Source of the DNA: Bacillota bacterium
GTDB taxonomy: Bacteria > Bacillota > Clostridia > Christensenellales > Aristaeellaceae
Length of the DNA stretch: 64,000 nucleotides
Assembly (NCBI GenBank): GCA_023416585.1
Contig: JAEZHM010000040.1
Coordinates: 62,001-126,000 of the forward strand
Direction of reading: 5' to 3'
Of the stretch, positions 35,301-42,365 are shown one piece after another. The notes under the pieces were generated by a model that was not told the origin of the DNA, made no database searches, and saw nothing but the letters and a program-made list of their open reading frames with translations. Positions within the stretch are counted from its first letter, which is position 1, and each line of letters begins with the position of its first letter. Made by a program: the position numbers and the translations under genes.

Positions 35301-35595
35301 GATGCGGCGGGGCGAGCTTGGCATCCTGGTGGAAAATGGCTGCCTGCTCTTTGACCCCTGGTTTGTTAAACCCGATGAGTTTGATGAAAAGGGCTGCTTG
35401 TCCTTTACGGTATGCGGTGTGCCTGTCCGCTATATGCCATGTGAAAAGAACGATGGCTGTATGGATATCCATTATTCCAGCAGGGAAGTGGAACGCGTAC
35501 AGGGATACATGCTGCCAGAAAGCATCAGCCAGGTCGTCTTTTTCCGGGAGGATGTTATTGCCGGCATTGAAGTTAGGTATTGCGCGGAAAAGTAA
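32377..35595 (+). CDS. Very large GH94-like (alpha/alpha)6 protein, putative glycoside phosphorylase
   Basis: This 1072-residue cytoplasmic protein has no signal peptide. Its order resembles GH94-type phosphorylases: N-terminal beta-sandwich regions (about 1-280), a helical linker and a helical-barrel domain carrying SGLGYWGDHQIIYLLRLLKG near residues 501-520 and RPEWNDANNAIVGIGLS near 621-637. The WND of that second block aligns with the catalytic DWND of GH94. The length is closer to the roughly 1100-residue oligoglucan phosphorylase families than to cellobiose phosphorylase. It stands alone with a strong GGAGG ribosome site and a perfect terminator. The family and substrate are inferred; I cannot assign a GH number. 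Confidence 0.6.
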   Translation: MQTVDSFVNVDGQVFYKVEHSQWLAPFFINVVSASDVWIFMSSKGGITAGRKDAQGAVFSYETDDRLHDQKNTGSKTIIRTGEQLWEPFARTTLNKWRVTQNLYKAVQGTGVIFEEINEELKLSFSYQYESSKRFGIVKTSVLKNLSDKAVLVDILDGLENILPCHVDKNLQAASSTLVDAYKANELYPDSKLATYALTTLINDTPNPIEILRVNVAWTDCTKAQIALSSQVVDAYVRGTTYPYGEPAYGCKGAYFVNYREELHPNSECTHHIVVDHGYDHCALVKLSKLLSAPVGEALKSDIQKGRELLNRYVAMADGVQNTADQTAVHHHYLNTLYNVLRGGIFADGYALDTEDFLDFALARSYATGSSQEFIEKVKKCRTIHDLKTAFESDPQVLRLVLEYLPLSFSRRHGDPSRPWNQFQIRLKDEQGKPVKRYEGNWRDIFQNWEALGLSFPCYYEHMIAIFVNASTMDGFNPYRIHRNGIDWERPEPDNPFSGLGYWGDHQIIYLLRLLKGLHSHFPVRLRELLRTRVFSYANVPYILKPYEEIVLDSKHTIVFDRQRDSEITALCEAMGTDGQLMLQDNDVYCVGLMEKLIVPLLSKMANVLLGGGVWMNTQRPEWNDANNAIVGIGLSMVTIYHMRAYAQFLLALVQEEADDFVISKEVADWLETSLDFMKSYVKQPEGNAKMLLDGMGKAFSAYRQNVYHNGFSGSRGLQASNLRVWLEQCLSLLDDTIIKNRGPLFATYNLLHNDGSVEPMRPMLEGQSAAIGAGLVDAGDMEALLLEMDKVLGSDRHGAHYLYPKHMTVPFYKKNSFTAPIDADGTIVCRDENGTLHFGVGLTTQKALMSALQTSSYTIEQQQFLLEQYESLFGHQRFTGRSQVMYKYEGIGCIYWHQNAKLALAILELAIANRNDRSKAQTVLDAYREVIQNFLYRKDSTACQAIPIEPYSHSSFDGKSQQPGMTGQVKESVLMRRGELGILVENGCLLFDPWFVKPDEFDEKGCLSFTVCGVPVRYMPCEKNDGCMDIHYSSREVERVQGYMLPESISQVVFFREDVIAGIEVRYCAEK

Positions 35596-35605
35596 TAGAT
35601 GATGC

Positions 35606-35640
35606 GGCGCCTCTGTTGTAAGCAACAGAGGCGCCTTTTA
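35606..35640 (+). terminator. Strong rho-independent terminator
   Basis: GGCGCCTCTGTTG-TAAG-CAACAGAGGCGCC is a perfect 13-base stem followed by TTTTA, 11 bases after the stop of the GH94-like gene. Confidence 0.95.
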
Positions 35641-36002
35641 TTTGAAATCAGTGGTGAAGTCACGCACAAAAACGGCCATACCAAGTAGTTGTGTTCGATA
35701 TGAAGCTTGGCTTCTGCAGTGATGGAAAGAACCGGGAAATGCATTTGTGGAGCACAGATTTCTCTCTGTATACGCCGGATGGTGTAGAATTGGCCAAATC
35801 AGCCAAGAACCCGGATGTGAAGGAGAAGGTGCCCGGTTTATCACATAACTACTCCATGTACACGGAATCATCTGCACAGATAGCCGTTCAGTTTGACGGG
35901 GTTACTTAGGACACTACACTGGTCCGGTGTCAAATCATGAATGCTTATGTGTTCAACGATAATCAGGCAAAAAGCTGCGTCTGGTTCGATCCCGCGAAGT
36001 AG
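35641..36002 (+). pseudogene. Remnant of an unrecognised gene with frameshift and in-frame stop
   Basis: Translation gives FEISGEVTHKNGH in one frame, then continues after a one-base shift as PYQVVVFDMKLGFCSDG and onward for about 70 residues. It meets a TAG at 35907 and resumes in the same frame as DTTLVRCQIMNAYVFNDNQ up to the final TAG at 36000. The composition looks like a secreted or adhesion-type beta domain, but I do not recognise the family. It has no start or ribosome site, directly abuts the terminator and fills most of the gap before the marR promoter. Confidence 0.5.
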
Positions 36003-36024
36003 CAGGCATTCTGCTTATTGAGAA

Positions 36025-36073
36025 TTGACAAATAGTAACTGGTTACTTATAATATAAGTAACCAGTTACTATT
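36025..36073 (+). promoter_or_regulatory. marR promoter inside a 43-base perfect palindrome
   Basis: TTGACA (36025-36030) and TATAAT (36048-36053) are separated by 17 bases. Bases 36031-36050 are the exact reverse complement of 36054-36073, centred on the -10 box. Each arm itself contains AGTAACYRGTTACT, a near-dyad, so two MarR-dimer sites flank the -10. This strongly suggests autorepression by the MarR protein encoded next. Confidence 0.92.
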
Positions 36074-36089
36074 TTTGAGGTGAATGATC

Positions 36090-36524
36090 ATGGGCGATGC
36101 GGATAAAGCATATGTTTTCGGGACGATATTCACGCTATCCAACAAGTTGCAGATTGCCGGCGACCGGCTAGACCCGCAGCTGTCGGTAAAGCAGTGGCTT
36201 TTCCTTGCCGGCGTATTACGATGTGAAAGTGATATGCCTACGCTTTCCGAAGTTGCCGCACGAATCGGAAGCTCGCGTCAGAACGTTAAAAAGACAGCAT
36301 TGATTCTTGAAAGGCAGGGCTTTGTTTCCATAAGAAAGGATGAAGCTGATGCCAGAATGATGCGCATCCATTTGACAGAGGCATGTAGGGTTCATCTGAA
36401 GAAACGTGAGGATATGGAGAAGCGCTTTATTGAGGAGTTGTTTGAGGGGGTCGGTGAACAGGATATTCTAGCTTTGCGTGCTGCTCTTCAAAAGCTTGAA
36501 AAAAACGTGATAAGGATGAGGTGA
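36090..36524 (+). CDS. MarR-family transcriptional regulator
   Basis: This 144-residue winged-helix repressor has the recognition region LSEVAARIGSSRQNVKKTALILERQGFVSI spread over about residues 53-82, followed by a wing with KDEADARMMRIHLTEAC. The ATG at 36090 lies seven bases after GAGGTG; an ATG two codons earlier is too close to it. The gene is the first of an operon with a SagB-type nitroreductase and a serine hydrolase and is preceded by a double dyad operator. MarR proteins often respond to phenolic or oxidising compounds, but the inducer here is unknown. Confidence 0.9.
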   Translation: MGDADKAYVFGTIFTLSNKLQIAGDRLDPQLSVKQWLFLAGVLRCESDMPTLSEVAARIGSSRQNVKKTALILERQGFVSIRKDEADARMMRIHLTEACRVHLKKREDMEKRFIEELFEGVGEQDILALRAALQKLEKNVIRMR

Positions 36525-36529
36525 GTTGT

Positions 36530-37270
36530 ATGGAGAATTCGGTTGTTCAGGCGTTCATGAACAAAACAAAGCTGTGCAATATGGGGGAAAGCGGCAGGGA
36601 AAAAGGGATGCCCAGGCCTGACTTTGAAGAAAATCCAAAAGGCGAGTTCGAGACGATTGTTCTGCCTGCTGCCGATTCATTGGCCATACCTTACGTGGAT
36701 GTGGTGGAAGCGATTCAAAAGCGCGAAAGCGTCAGGGAGTATGCTTCCCTTTCGATGTCTATCAGCGAACTTTCGCTTCTGCTATGGTGCACGCAGGGAA
36801 TCAAGCGGGTCATTCCAAACATTGTCGCCCTGCGAAGCGTACCCTCGGCAGGAGCAAGAAATGCATTTGAAACATTTCTTTTGATTAACCATGTGGATGG
36901 ATTAGAGAACGGCTTGTATAAGTATGTTGCGCTGAAGCATGCGCTTTTGAAGCTGGATTCAGGTAAAGACTTATCTGAATCCTTTGCGCATGCCTGTGAT
37001 GATCAGGATCAGGTGAAGAACAGCAATGTTACGTTTATCTGGACGGCGGTTCCTGACAGAATGACATGGTCATATGCCGACAGGGGCTATAGGTATCTGT
37101 TTATTGATGCCGGCCATGTATGCCAGAACTTATACCTTGCCGCTGAAAAGCTTCATCTGGGCGCTTGCGCAATCGGTCATTTCGATGACGACAGGTTGAA
37201 TGAAATGCTCGGTATTGACGGCGTTCATCAATTTGCTGTATATGCAGGCACGGTGGGAAAAAAGGCATGA
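36530..37270 (+). CDS. SagB-type nitroreductase family protein (paralogue 2)
   Basis: This 246-residue FMN-type oxidoreductase is closely related in layout to the protein at 13476. Shared motifs are KRESVREYASLSMSISELSLLLW near residues 65-87, CTQGIKRV, SAGARNAFETFLLINHVDGLENGLYKY near 106-132 and DAGHVCQNLYLAAEKLHLGACAIG near 197-220. The ATG at 36530 is preceded by AGGTGA, which overlaps the marR stop. Its own stop overlaps the next gene by four bases. With a MarR regulator it may detoxify an electrophile, or it may act on a peptide; no cyclodehydratase or precursor peptide is near. Confidence 0.85.
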   Translation: MENSVVQAFMNKTKLCNMGESGREKGMPRPDFEENPKGEFETIVLPAADSLAIPYVDVVEAIQKRESVREYASLSMSISELSLLLWCTQGIKRVIPNIVALRSVPSAGARNAFETFLLINHVDGLENGLYKYVALKHALLKLDSGKDLSESFAHACDDQDQVKNSNVTFIWTAVPDRMTWSYADRGYRYLFIDAGHVCQNLYLAAEKLHLGACAIGHFDDDRLNEMLGIDGVHQFAVYAGTVGKKA

Positions 37271-38838
37271 AGCCCAAATGGCGGGCAATGCTTAAGCATT
37301 GCTTTTGTGCAACACCGGGCTGGAGGAGCAGTGGAATAAAGCATATGCTGCTTCTAACCGCCGTTATAGCGATTGGGTTCTTTGCCGTATCTTTCGTATC
37401 GTTGTATGTGCTGGACTGGAGAATGTACAACGGTGCGCCGCTTTCCGAATTCACAGAGCATCTAGACTTTAGAATACAGCAGCTGATGCGGCGGTACACA
37501 ATTCCGGGTGCGAATATCGCAGTGGTGCAAAATGGGAAAATTGCGTACATGAAGGCATACGGTGATGCTGACCGGGCATCCTGTATCAAAATGGCGAAAG
37601 AGTTGCCCATGCGCACCGAATCGATTTCAAAATCGGTTACGGCGTGGGCTGTTATGAAGCTTGTTGAGGAAGGCAAGATTAACCTTGATGAGCCAGCCGG
37701 CCGCTACATAAAGGATTGGAAATTCCCGGATTCCCCCTTTTCATCTGATGGTGTGACGGTGCGGCGGCTGCTATGCCACACTGCGGGGCTGCCGTTGGGG
37801 AATATTTTTGCTCGTTACAATCCACAGGAACCCATCCCTTCCCTAAAGGAAAGCTTGACCGAATCGGCGGTATTGTTTCAAAATCCGGGAGAGGGCTTTT
37901 TCTATTCCAATGTCGGGTATCATCTGCTGGAGCTGCTGATGGAGGAGGTCACAGGAAGGGATTTTGCGCAATACATGAAAAGCGAAATCCTCGCGCCTCT
38001 TGGAATGAACCATTCAGACTTTGAATGGAGCGATGAGAGCCTTGCCGCCGTTCCGCTGGGATATACGCTAAACGGAAAAGCGGTTTTGCCCTACCGGTAC
38101 CCGGACAGGGCGTCGGGCGGGCTGATTTCTACATCAGAGGATATCGCCCGATTTTGCATCGCGGGAATGCCCAATTTTTCAGAACAGAAAATACTATCGC
38201 GTTCCGGCGTAAAGCAGCTTTATGCTCCGCAGGCGAATCAGCTTGACGTGTACGGCATGGCGTTTGACGCTTACGGTTTTGGGTATTACACCGAGCACGG
38301 TTTGGCGGTGTCACACGGGGGGCAAGGCTATGGTTGGATGAGCCAATTCTACGTCATGCCTGACACGGGCGATGCGATTGTCATGCTGACAAACAGCCAA
38401 AGAAGCTGGCCGTTCATTGCCGGTGTTCTGAATAGCTGGTCACGGTGGAGGGGTTTCCCGCCGCCCGGCATGACGCGCATTCTTCTAGGGGAATGTGCTG
38501 TATGGGCTTTGGTTGGCGCGCTTGCAGCCTTGACTCTCATACTGGCCATCCGTATGGGCATTCGTACCTACAATGGCAGCATGAAATTTGCTCCGCTTAG
38601 GAGGGACCGGCCTTATCTACTTCGAATAACGCAGCTTGGAATCTCCATTGCATCACTGGCGGGCTTATTATGGTGCGCAAGTCAGCCGTATCTGTTTGTG
38701 ACAGCGGTGTTCCCGGCATCATCCGGCTGGCTTGGTTTATGTGCTGCCGCCCTGATGGCAGTATTGCTGATCACATCATTTTTCCCTGAAAAGGGGAACC
38801 AAATCTCTGATATAGAAGGACACCGGTACGTCGGATGA
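37267..38838 (+). CDS. Membrane-anchored serine hydrolase, class C beta-lactamase fold
   Basis: This 523-residue protein has an N-terminal membrane helix (about 27-48), an extracellular serine hydrolase domain (about 60-390) and three C-terminal helices (about 408-430, 455-480 and 490-510). Catalytic marks are S119-x-x-K122 in TESISKSVTA, the Tyr motif FYSNVGYHL near 215 and HGGQGYG near 345. Family members are D-Ala-D-Ala carboxypeptidases, esterases or peptidases of the EstB/AmpC group. The start overlaps the nitroreductase stop (ATGA), so both are coupled. This suggests that the two enzymes handle the same compound on opposite sides of the membrane. Confidence 0.85.
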   Translation: MKPKWRAMLKHCFCATPGWRSSGIKHMLLLTAVIAIGFFAVSFVSLYVLDWRMYNGAPLSEFTEHLDFRIQQLMRRYTIPGANIAVVQNGKIAYMKAYGDADRASCIKMAKELPMRTESISKSVTAWAVMKLVEEGKINLDEPAGRYIKDWKFPDSPFSSDGVTVRRLLCHTAGLPLGNIFARYNPQEPIPSLKESLTESAVLFQNPGEGFFYSNVGYHLLELLMEEVTGRDFAQYMKSEILAPLGMNHSDFEWSDESLAAVPLGYTLNGKAVLPYRYPDRASGGLISTSEDIARFCIAGMPNFSEQKILSRSGVKQLYAPQANQLDVYGMAFDAYGFGYYTEHGLAVSHGGQGYGWMSQFYVMPDTGDAIVMLTNSQRSWPFIAGVLNSWSRWRGFPPPGMTRILLGECAVWALVGALAALTLILAIRMGIRTYNGSMKFAPLRRDRPYLLRITQLGISIASLAGLLWCASQPYLFVTAVFPASSGWLGLCAAALMAVLLITSFFPEKGNQISDIEGHRYVG

Positions 38839-38912
38839 AAACATGCCTGTCCTCCCGCATGACAGTCCCGCAACGCGGAATGGGAGGCAATCCTCCGCTT
38901 GTGCCGTTCTGC

Positions 38913-38955
38913 TTGACATTCCCTTTCTGCAAAGCTATAATGTACGCGCTTACAT
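38913..38955 (+). promoter_or_regulatory. lacI promoter with operator
   Basis: TTGACA (38913-38918) and TATAAT (38936-38941) are separated by 17 bases. ATGTACGCGCTTACAT (38940-38955) overlaps the -10 end and matches the perfect palindrome before the PHP gene, implying self-control by the LacI-type repressor. Confidence 0.88.
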
Positions 38956-38979
38956 AATCGCGGGAGGGGTGGCGGGGGC

Positions 38980-39921
38980 ATGAATGTGTATGATCTGGCG
39001 AAGCGAATCGGCGTGTCCACGGCCACGGTATCACGGGTGCTCAACAACAGCGGGCCTGTGAAGGCCCAAACCCGCCAGCGGGTTCTTGACGCGCTGGAGG
39101 CGAGCAATTATACCGTCAACGATGTGGCCCGCTCACTGGCCATGCGGCAGACGCAGACTGTGGCCATCCTTACCACGGATGTGCGCGAATATTATTACTC
39201 CCACACGGCTTATGCCATTGAGCAGCGCATGGCTGAAACGGGCTATCATGCTTTTTTGTGCAACACGGGCGGTAATGCCGCGCGGCAGGCGGGGTATATA
39301 CAAACCATGCTTTCCAAGCGCGTCGTCGCGATGGTGGTGCTCGGCTCATCCATGCGCGATGATGTTTTGGTCGCCGCGCTGCTGAAGGCTTCCCGGAGCG
39401 TGCCCATTGTCATGACAAACGCCAATCTGATTGCGGAAAACACATACTGCATCGAGCGCGATGACGCTGCCGGCATCCGTTTGGCCATGGCTCGGCTCAT
39501 GGAGCGCGGTGCAAAGTCCATTTGCTTCGTTTCAGATTACCTGTACCACAGCGATCAAATCAAACAGCAGGTATTTCGGGATATCGCAGAAAAAAGCGGC
39601 CTGAAGCATGCTTGTTGCGCGCAGGCAGAAGAAACGCCCAGGGCGGAAGGCTATGTGTGCTCCAGCGACATGGTTGCAGCCAGACTGATCAAGAGCCTTG
39701 GTTCCGCCGGCGTCCGCGTCCCCGATCACGCACTGGTCATAGGCTATGACAATACTGATCTGGCAAAGCTTGTTACGCCTGAGCTCACGAGCGTCGACAG
39801 TGATATTGCACGGCAGTCGCAAATCGCCGCCGATACCTTGCAGGCGCTGCTTACAGGCGGCGAGCGCCCGCAGAATCATGTGCTCATCACACCGACGCTG
39901 GTCATACGCGAAAGCGCGTGA
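38980..39921 (+). CDS. LacI-family transcriptional repressor
   Basis: This is a 313-residue repressor. The N-terminal helix-turn-helix is MNVYDLAKRIGVSTATVSRV at residues 1-20 with the hinge VLDALEASNYTVND. The ligand-binding domain follows, with VAILTTDVREYYYSHTAYAIEQ near 57-78 and GYDNTDLAKLVTPELTSVD near 256-274. It probably binds ATGTAYGCGCWTACAT sites on its own promoter and before the PHP gene. Neighbouring genes suggest that its inducer is a phosphorylated or sugar-derived compound. Confidence 0.93.
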   Translation: MNVYDLAKRIGVSTATVSRVLNNSGPVKAQTRQRVLDALEASNYTVNDVARSLAMRQTQTVAILTTDVREYYYSHTAYAIEQRMAETGYHAFLCNTGGNAARQAGYIQTMLSKRVVAMVVLGSSMRDDVLVAALLKASRSVPIVMTNANLIAENTYCIERDDAAGIRLAMARLMERGAKSICFVSDYLYHSDQIKQQVFRDIAEKSGLKHACCAQAEETPRAEGYVCSSDMVAARLIKSLGSAGVRVPDHALVIGYDNTDLAKLVTPELTSVDSDIARQSQIAADTLQALLTGGERPQNHVLITPTLVIRESA

Positions 39922-39939
39922 ATCTTATTTTTTATGAAA

Positions 39940-39957
39940 TATGTATGCGCATACATA
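39940..39957 (+). promoter_or_regulatory. LacI operator before the PHP/OPA operon
   Basis: TATGTATGCGCATACATA is a perfect 18-base palindrome 26 bases before the PHP gene start. It shares its core with the site on the lacI promoter. Confidence 0.88.
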
Positions 39958-39982
39958 ATTACATGAGAAGGAGATATCTGCA

Positions 39983-40966
39983 ATGCATACCTACAAAAAT
40001 CAGGTCTTTTTCGAGGGGGAAAACGCGTTTTACCGCGGCAACATCCATTGCCACTCCACCACTTCAGACGGCAGGCTTAAGGCGGAGGAAGTGGCGCGCC
40101 GCTACCGGGAAGCTGGCTACAGCTTCCTCTGTTTCACCGAGCATGAACTGTTTACCGCCAGGAGGGATCTTGGCGCAGACGGTTTTTTGGTCATACCGGC
40201 CGTGGAATGGTCATGTTCCACAGACGGTATGAGCATCGCTCCGCACCAGTGCCACCACATCAACGCCATCGAAGGGACCGCCGCCATGCTGAAGTCTGCT
40301 CCCATGGGCCGCTTTCAACCGGGCGACATCATGCCCCGCATCCCGTTTCAGGGCGAAGATAGTGTGCGCAGCATGTTGGATGTGATCCGCGGCTACGGCT
40401 GCATTGCCATATACAACCATCCCGTGTGGTCACGGGTGCGGCCTTCCGACTATGGCCTGCTCAGCGGGTTCGCAGGCGTGGAGGTGCACAATTACGGCTG
40501 CGAGCTGGAGGACTTTACAGGCTTTAACGAGACGTACTGGGATAATCTGCTAAGCGACGGATCGCGCGTGTGTGCGGTGGCGACCGATGATAACCACAAC
40601 GCGAGACTGCCTGATGACTCCTTTGGCGGCTGGATCATGGTCCATGCTCCGGAACTTAACCAGGATGCCATTATTCAAGCCATCATGGACGGGCATTTTT
40701 ACGCTTCCAGCGGCCCGGAGATTTTGCGCTATGGCGTAAGGGACGGTATGGCCTTTGTGGAATGCAGCGGCGTAAATCAGGTGAATTTCGTCTGCGGCGG
40801 CAAAATCGGCTGCGGTACGACAACATGGGACCTTGCAGGGGGAGACGGTGTGACATATGCCGAGCACCGCATCAGCGGCCGTGAGAGCTATATCCGCATC
40901 CGCTGCCAGCGCAAGGATGGCAGGATTGCGTGGAGCCAGCCTTTGTTTCCGGAGGCTCAGGCTTAA
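39983..40966 (+). CDS. PHP-domain phosphoesterase
   Basis: This 327-residue cytoplasmic metal-dependent phosphoesterase has NIHCHSTTSDGRL near residues 20-32 (metal-binding HxH and D), TEHELF near 52-57, a long insertion, IYNHPVWSR near 146-154, VEVHNYG near 168-174 and ATDDNHN near 199-205 supplying the last metal ligands. A C-terminal beta region follows. Its stop overlaps the transporter start by one base (TAATG). Next to an organophosphate-type transporter, it is likely to hydrolyse an imported phosphate ester. The ATG follows AAGGAG. Confidence 0.88.
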   Translation: MHTYKNQVFFEGENAFYRGNIHCHSTTSDGRLKAEEVARRYREAGYSFLCFTEHELFTARRDLGADGFLVIPAVEWSCSTDGMSIAPHQCHHINAIEGTAAMLKSAPMGRFQPGDIMPRIPFQGEDSVRSMLDVIRGYGCIAIYNHPVWSRVRPSDYGLLSGFAGVEVHNYGCELEDFTGFNETYWDNLLSDGSRVCAVATDDNHNARLPDDSFGGWIMVHAPELNQDAIIQAIMDGHFYASSGPEILRYGVRDGMAFVECSGVNQVNFVCGGKIGCGTTTWDLAGGDGVTYAEHRISGRESYIRIRCQRKDGRIAWSQPLFPEAQA

Positions 40967-42195
40967 TGATCGCACAAAGCACCATAAACACCAAGAGGCG
41001 CACACTTACAGTGGCGTGCTGCTGGCTTGCGTACACGGCAGTGTACCTGTTAAGAAACAACCTCCCGGTAGCGCTCAAGTACATTGAGGCGGAATATCAC
41101 ATCTCCCGCGCCTCACTGGGCCTGCTTTCCAGCGCGTTCCTGTGGGTGTACGGCCTGGGCCAGCTCATCAACGGCTATCTGGGAGATAAGATCAGCGCCA
41201 AGTACTTCATGCTGATTGGGCTTTTGATGGCCTCCGTGATGAACATACTGTTTGCTTTTACCCACGCGTATTGGATGATGGTGCTGTGCTGGGCATTCAA
41301 CGGCTGGTTTCAATCGATGCTTTGGGGTCCCATTACCAAAACCATTGCCAACTGGTACGAACCGGGGAAGAGCGGCGGCGCGATGATCGCCGTCAGTACG
41401 TCTACAGCGGCCGGTGCGCTTCTGTCGATGCTGATATCGGGCCATCTTGCTTCAAACACTGGCTGGCGTAACGTATTTCTGGCGCCCGCAATCATTGGCG
41501 GCGTATATCTTTTGATTCACATGCTTGTTTTTGCGGACAGGCCGCAGGACAATCTTGTGCGCAGCAGGGCTTCCATGGATACAAGCAAGCAGCCGCTGCT
41601 TCCACTGAAACGAATCCTCAAGCGGCGCGATGTGCAGTTTGTCACCATAGCCTGTTTTTGCCAGGGGATCGTTCGCGACGGCATCTCCCTGTGGGCCGCG
41701 ATGTTCTTCATGGAGGCGTATGGGCTGGATATCAAGCAGGCCGTGCTGTTCATGCTGCTCATTCCTGTGGCAAACTTCGCAAGTGTGATCGGGATCGGCT
41801 GGCTGTATCAAAAACATCCCCTTGGGCTGGAACGCCTGGCTGCGATGACGTTCATGGCGGGAGCGCTAATGACAGGCGCGCTGTTCTTTTTGTGGCATGC
41901 CGGTGCGGTGGTCGCGATGGTGCTGCTGGCATTGGCCTCGGCTACCATGTGCGCTGCAAATACGCTGCTGCTTGGCGTGTATCCGCTGTTTTTTGCAAAT
42001 GAAGGGCGCGTGTCCGGCGTGGCTGGGTTTCTGGAATTCAGCGCATACATGGCCGCTGGCTGCACGGCGGTGCTGTCAGGGCTTTTGCTGGACCTGATGG
42101 GCTTTCAGAGCGTGCTCGTGCTTTGGCTTGGCGTTGCGCTCATCGGCGCGCTTGCGCTTTTCATGGCAAAGCGGGTTCAAAGCAAGGCGCGTTAA
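40966..42195 (+). CDS. MFS transporter resembling the organophosphate:phosphate antiporter (GlpT/UhpT) family
   Basis: This 409-residue, twelve-helix transporter has YTAVYLLRNNLPVALKYIE near residues 20-38 and WAFNGWFQSMLWGPITKTIANWYEPGKSGG spread over about 107-136. The latter matches the NGWFQGxGWPP...K block of GlpT/UhpT proteins. This family exchanges organic phosphate esters for phosphate. The start is decided by GGAGG inside the end of the PHP gene and by the TAATG overlap. Together with the PHP phosphoesterase it suggests uptake and dephosphorylation of a phosphate ester under LacI control. The exact substrate is unknown. Confidence 0.82.
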   Translation: MIAQSTINTKRRTLTVACCWLAYTAVYLLRNNLPVALKYIEAEYHISRASLGLLSSAFLWVYGLGQLINGYLGDKISAKYFMLIGLLMASVMNILFAFTHAYWMMVLCWAFNGWFQSMLWGPITKTIANWYEPGKSGGAMIAVSTSTAAGALLSMLISGHLASNTGWRNVFLAPAIIGGVYLLIHMLVFADRPQDNLVRSRASMDTSKQPLLPLKRILKRRDVQFVTIACFCQGIVRDGISLWAAMFFMEAYGLDIKQAVLFMLLIPVANFASVIGIGWLYQKHPLGLERLAAMTFMAGALMTGALFFLWHAGAVVAMVLLALASATMCAANTLLLGVYPLFFANEGRVSGVAGFLEFSAYMAAGCTAVLSGLLLDLMGFQSVLVLWLGVALIGALALFMAKRVQSKAR

Positions 42196-42269
42196 CAGAT
42201 TTGGTGTGATTTTCTAAAGCGGCCCGGCGCCACGATAAAGCGCTTTTTCAATGCCCCGGGAAATGCCAA

Positions 42270-42308
42270 AACAGGGCCCCGCCTCCTGACAAGAGGTGAG
42301 GCCCTGTT
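42270..42308. terminator. Bidirectional terminator hairpin
   Basis: AACAGGGCC pairs with GGCCCTGTT, with further partial pairing CGCCTC/GAGGTG inside. It follows the MFS gene on one side and the liv operon on the other. The minus-strand side continues into TTTTGG. Confidence 0.75.
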
Positions 42309-42365
42309 GTTATGATTTGTATAGATCCCATGTATCTATGATCATGGAAACCGGATTAGATGCCG

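Noticed and set aside
34903..35625. Minus-strand ORF of 240 codons
   Set aside because: Antisense to the 3' part of the 1072-residue GH94-like gene and running across its terminator; no ribosome site or domain.
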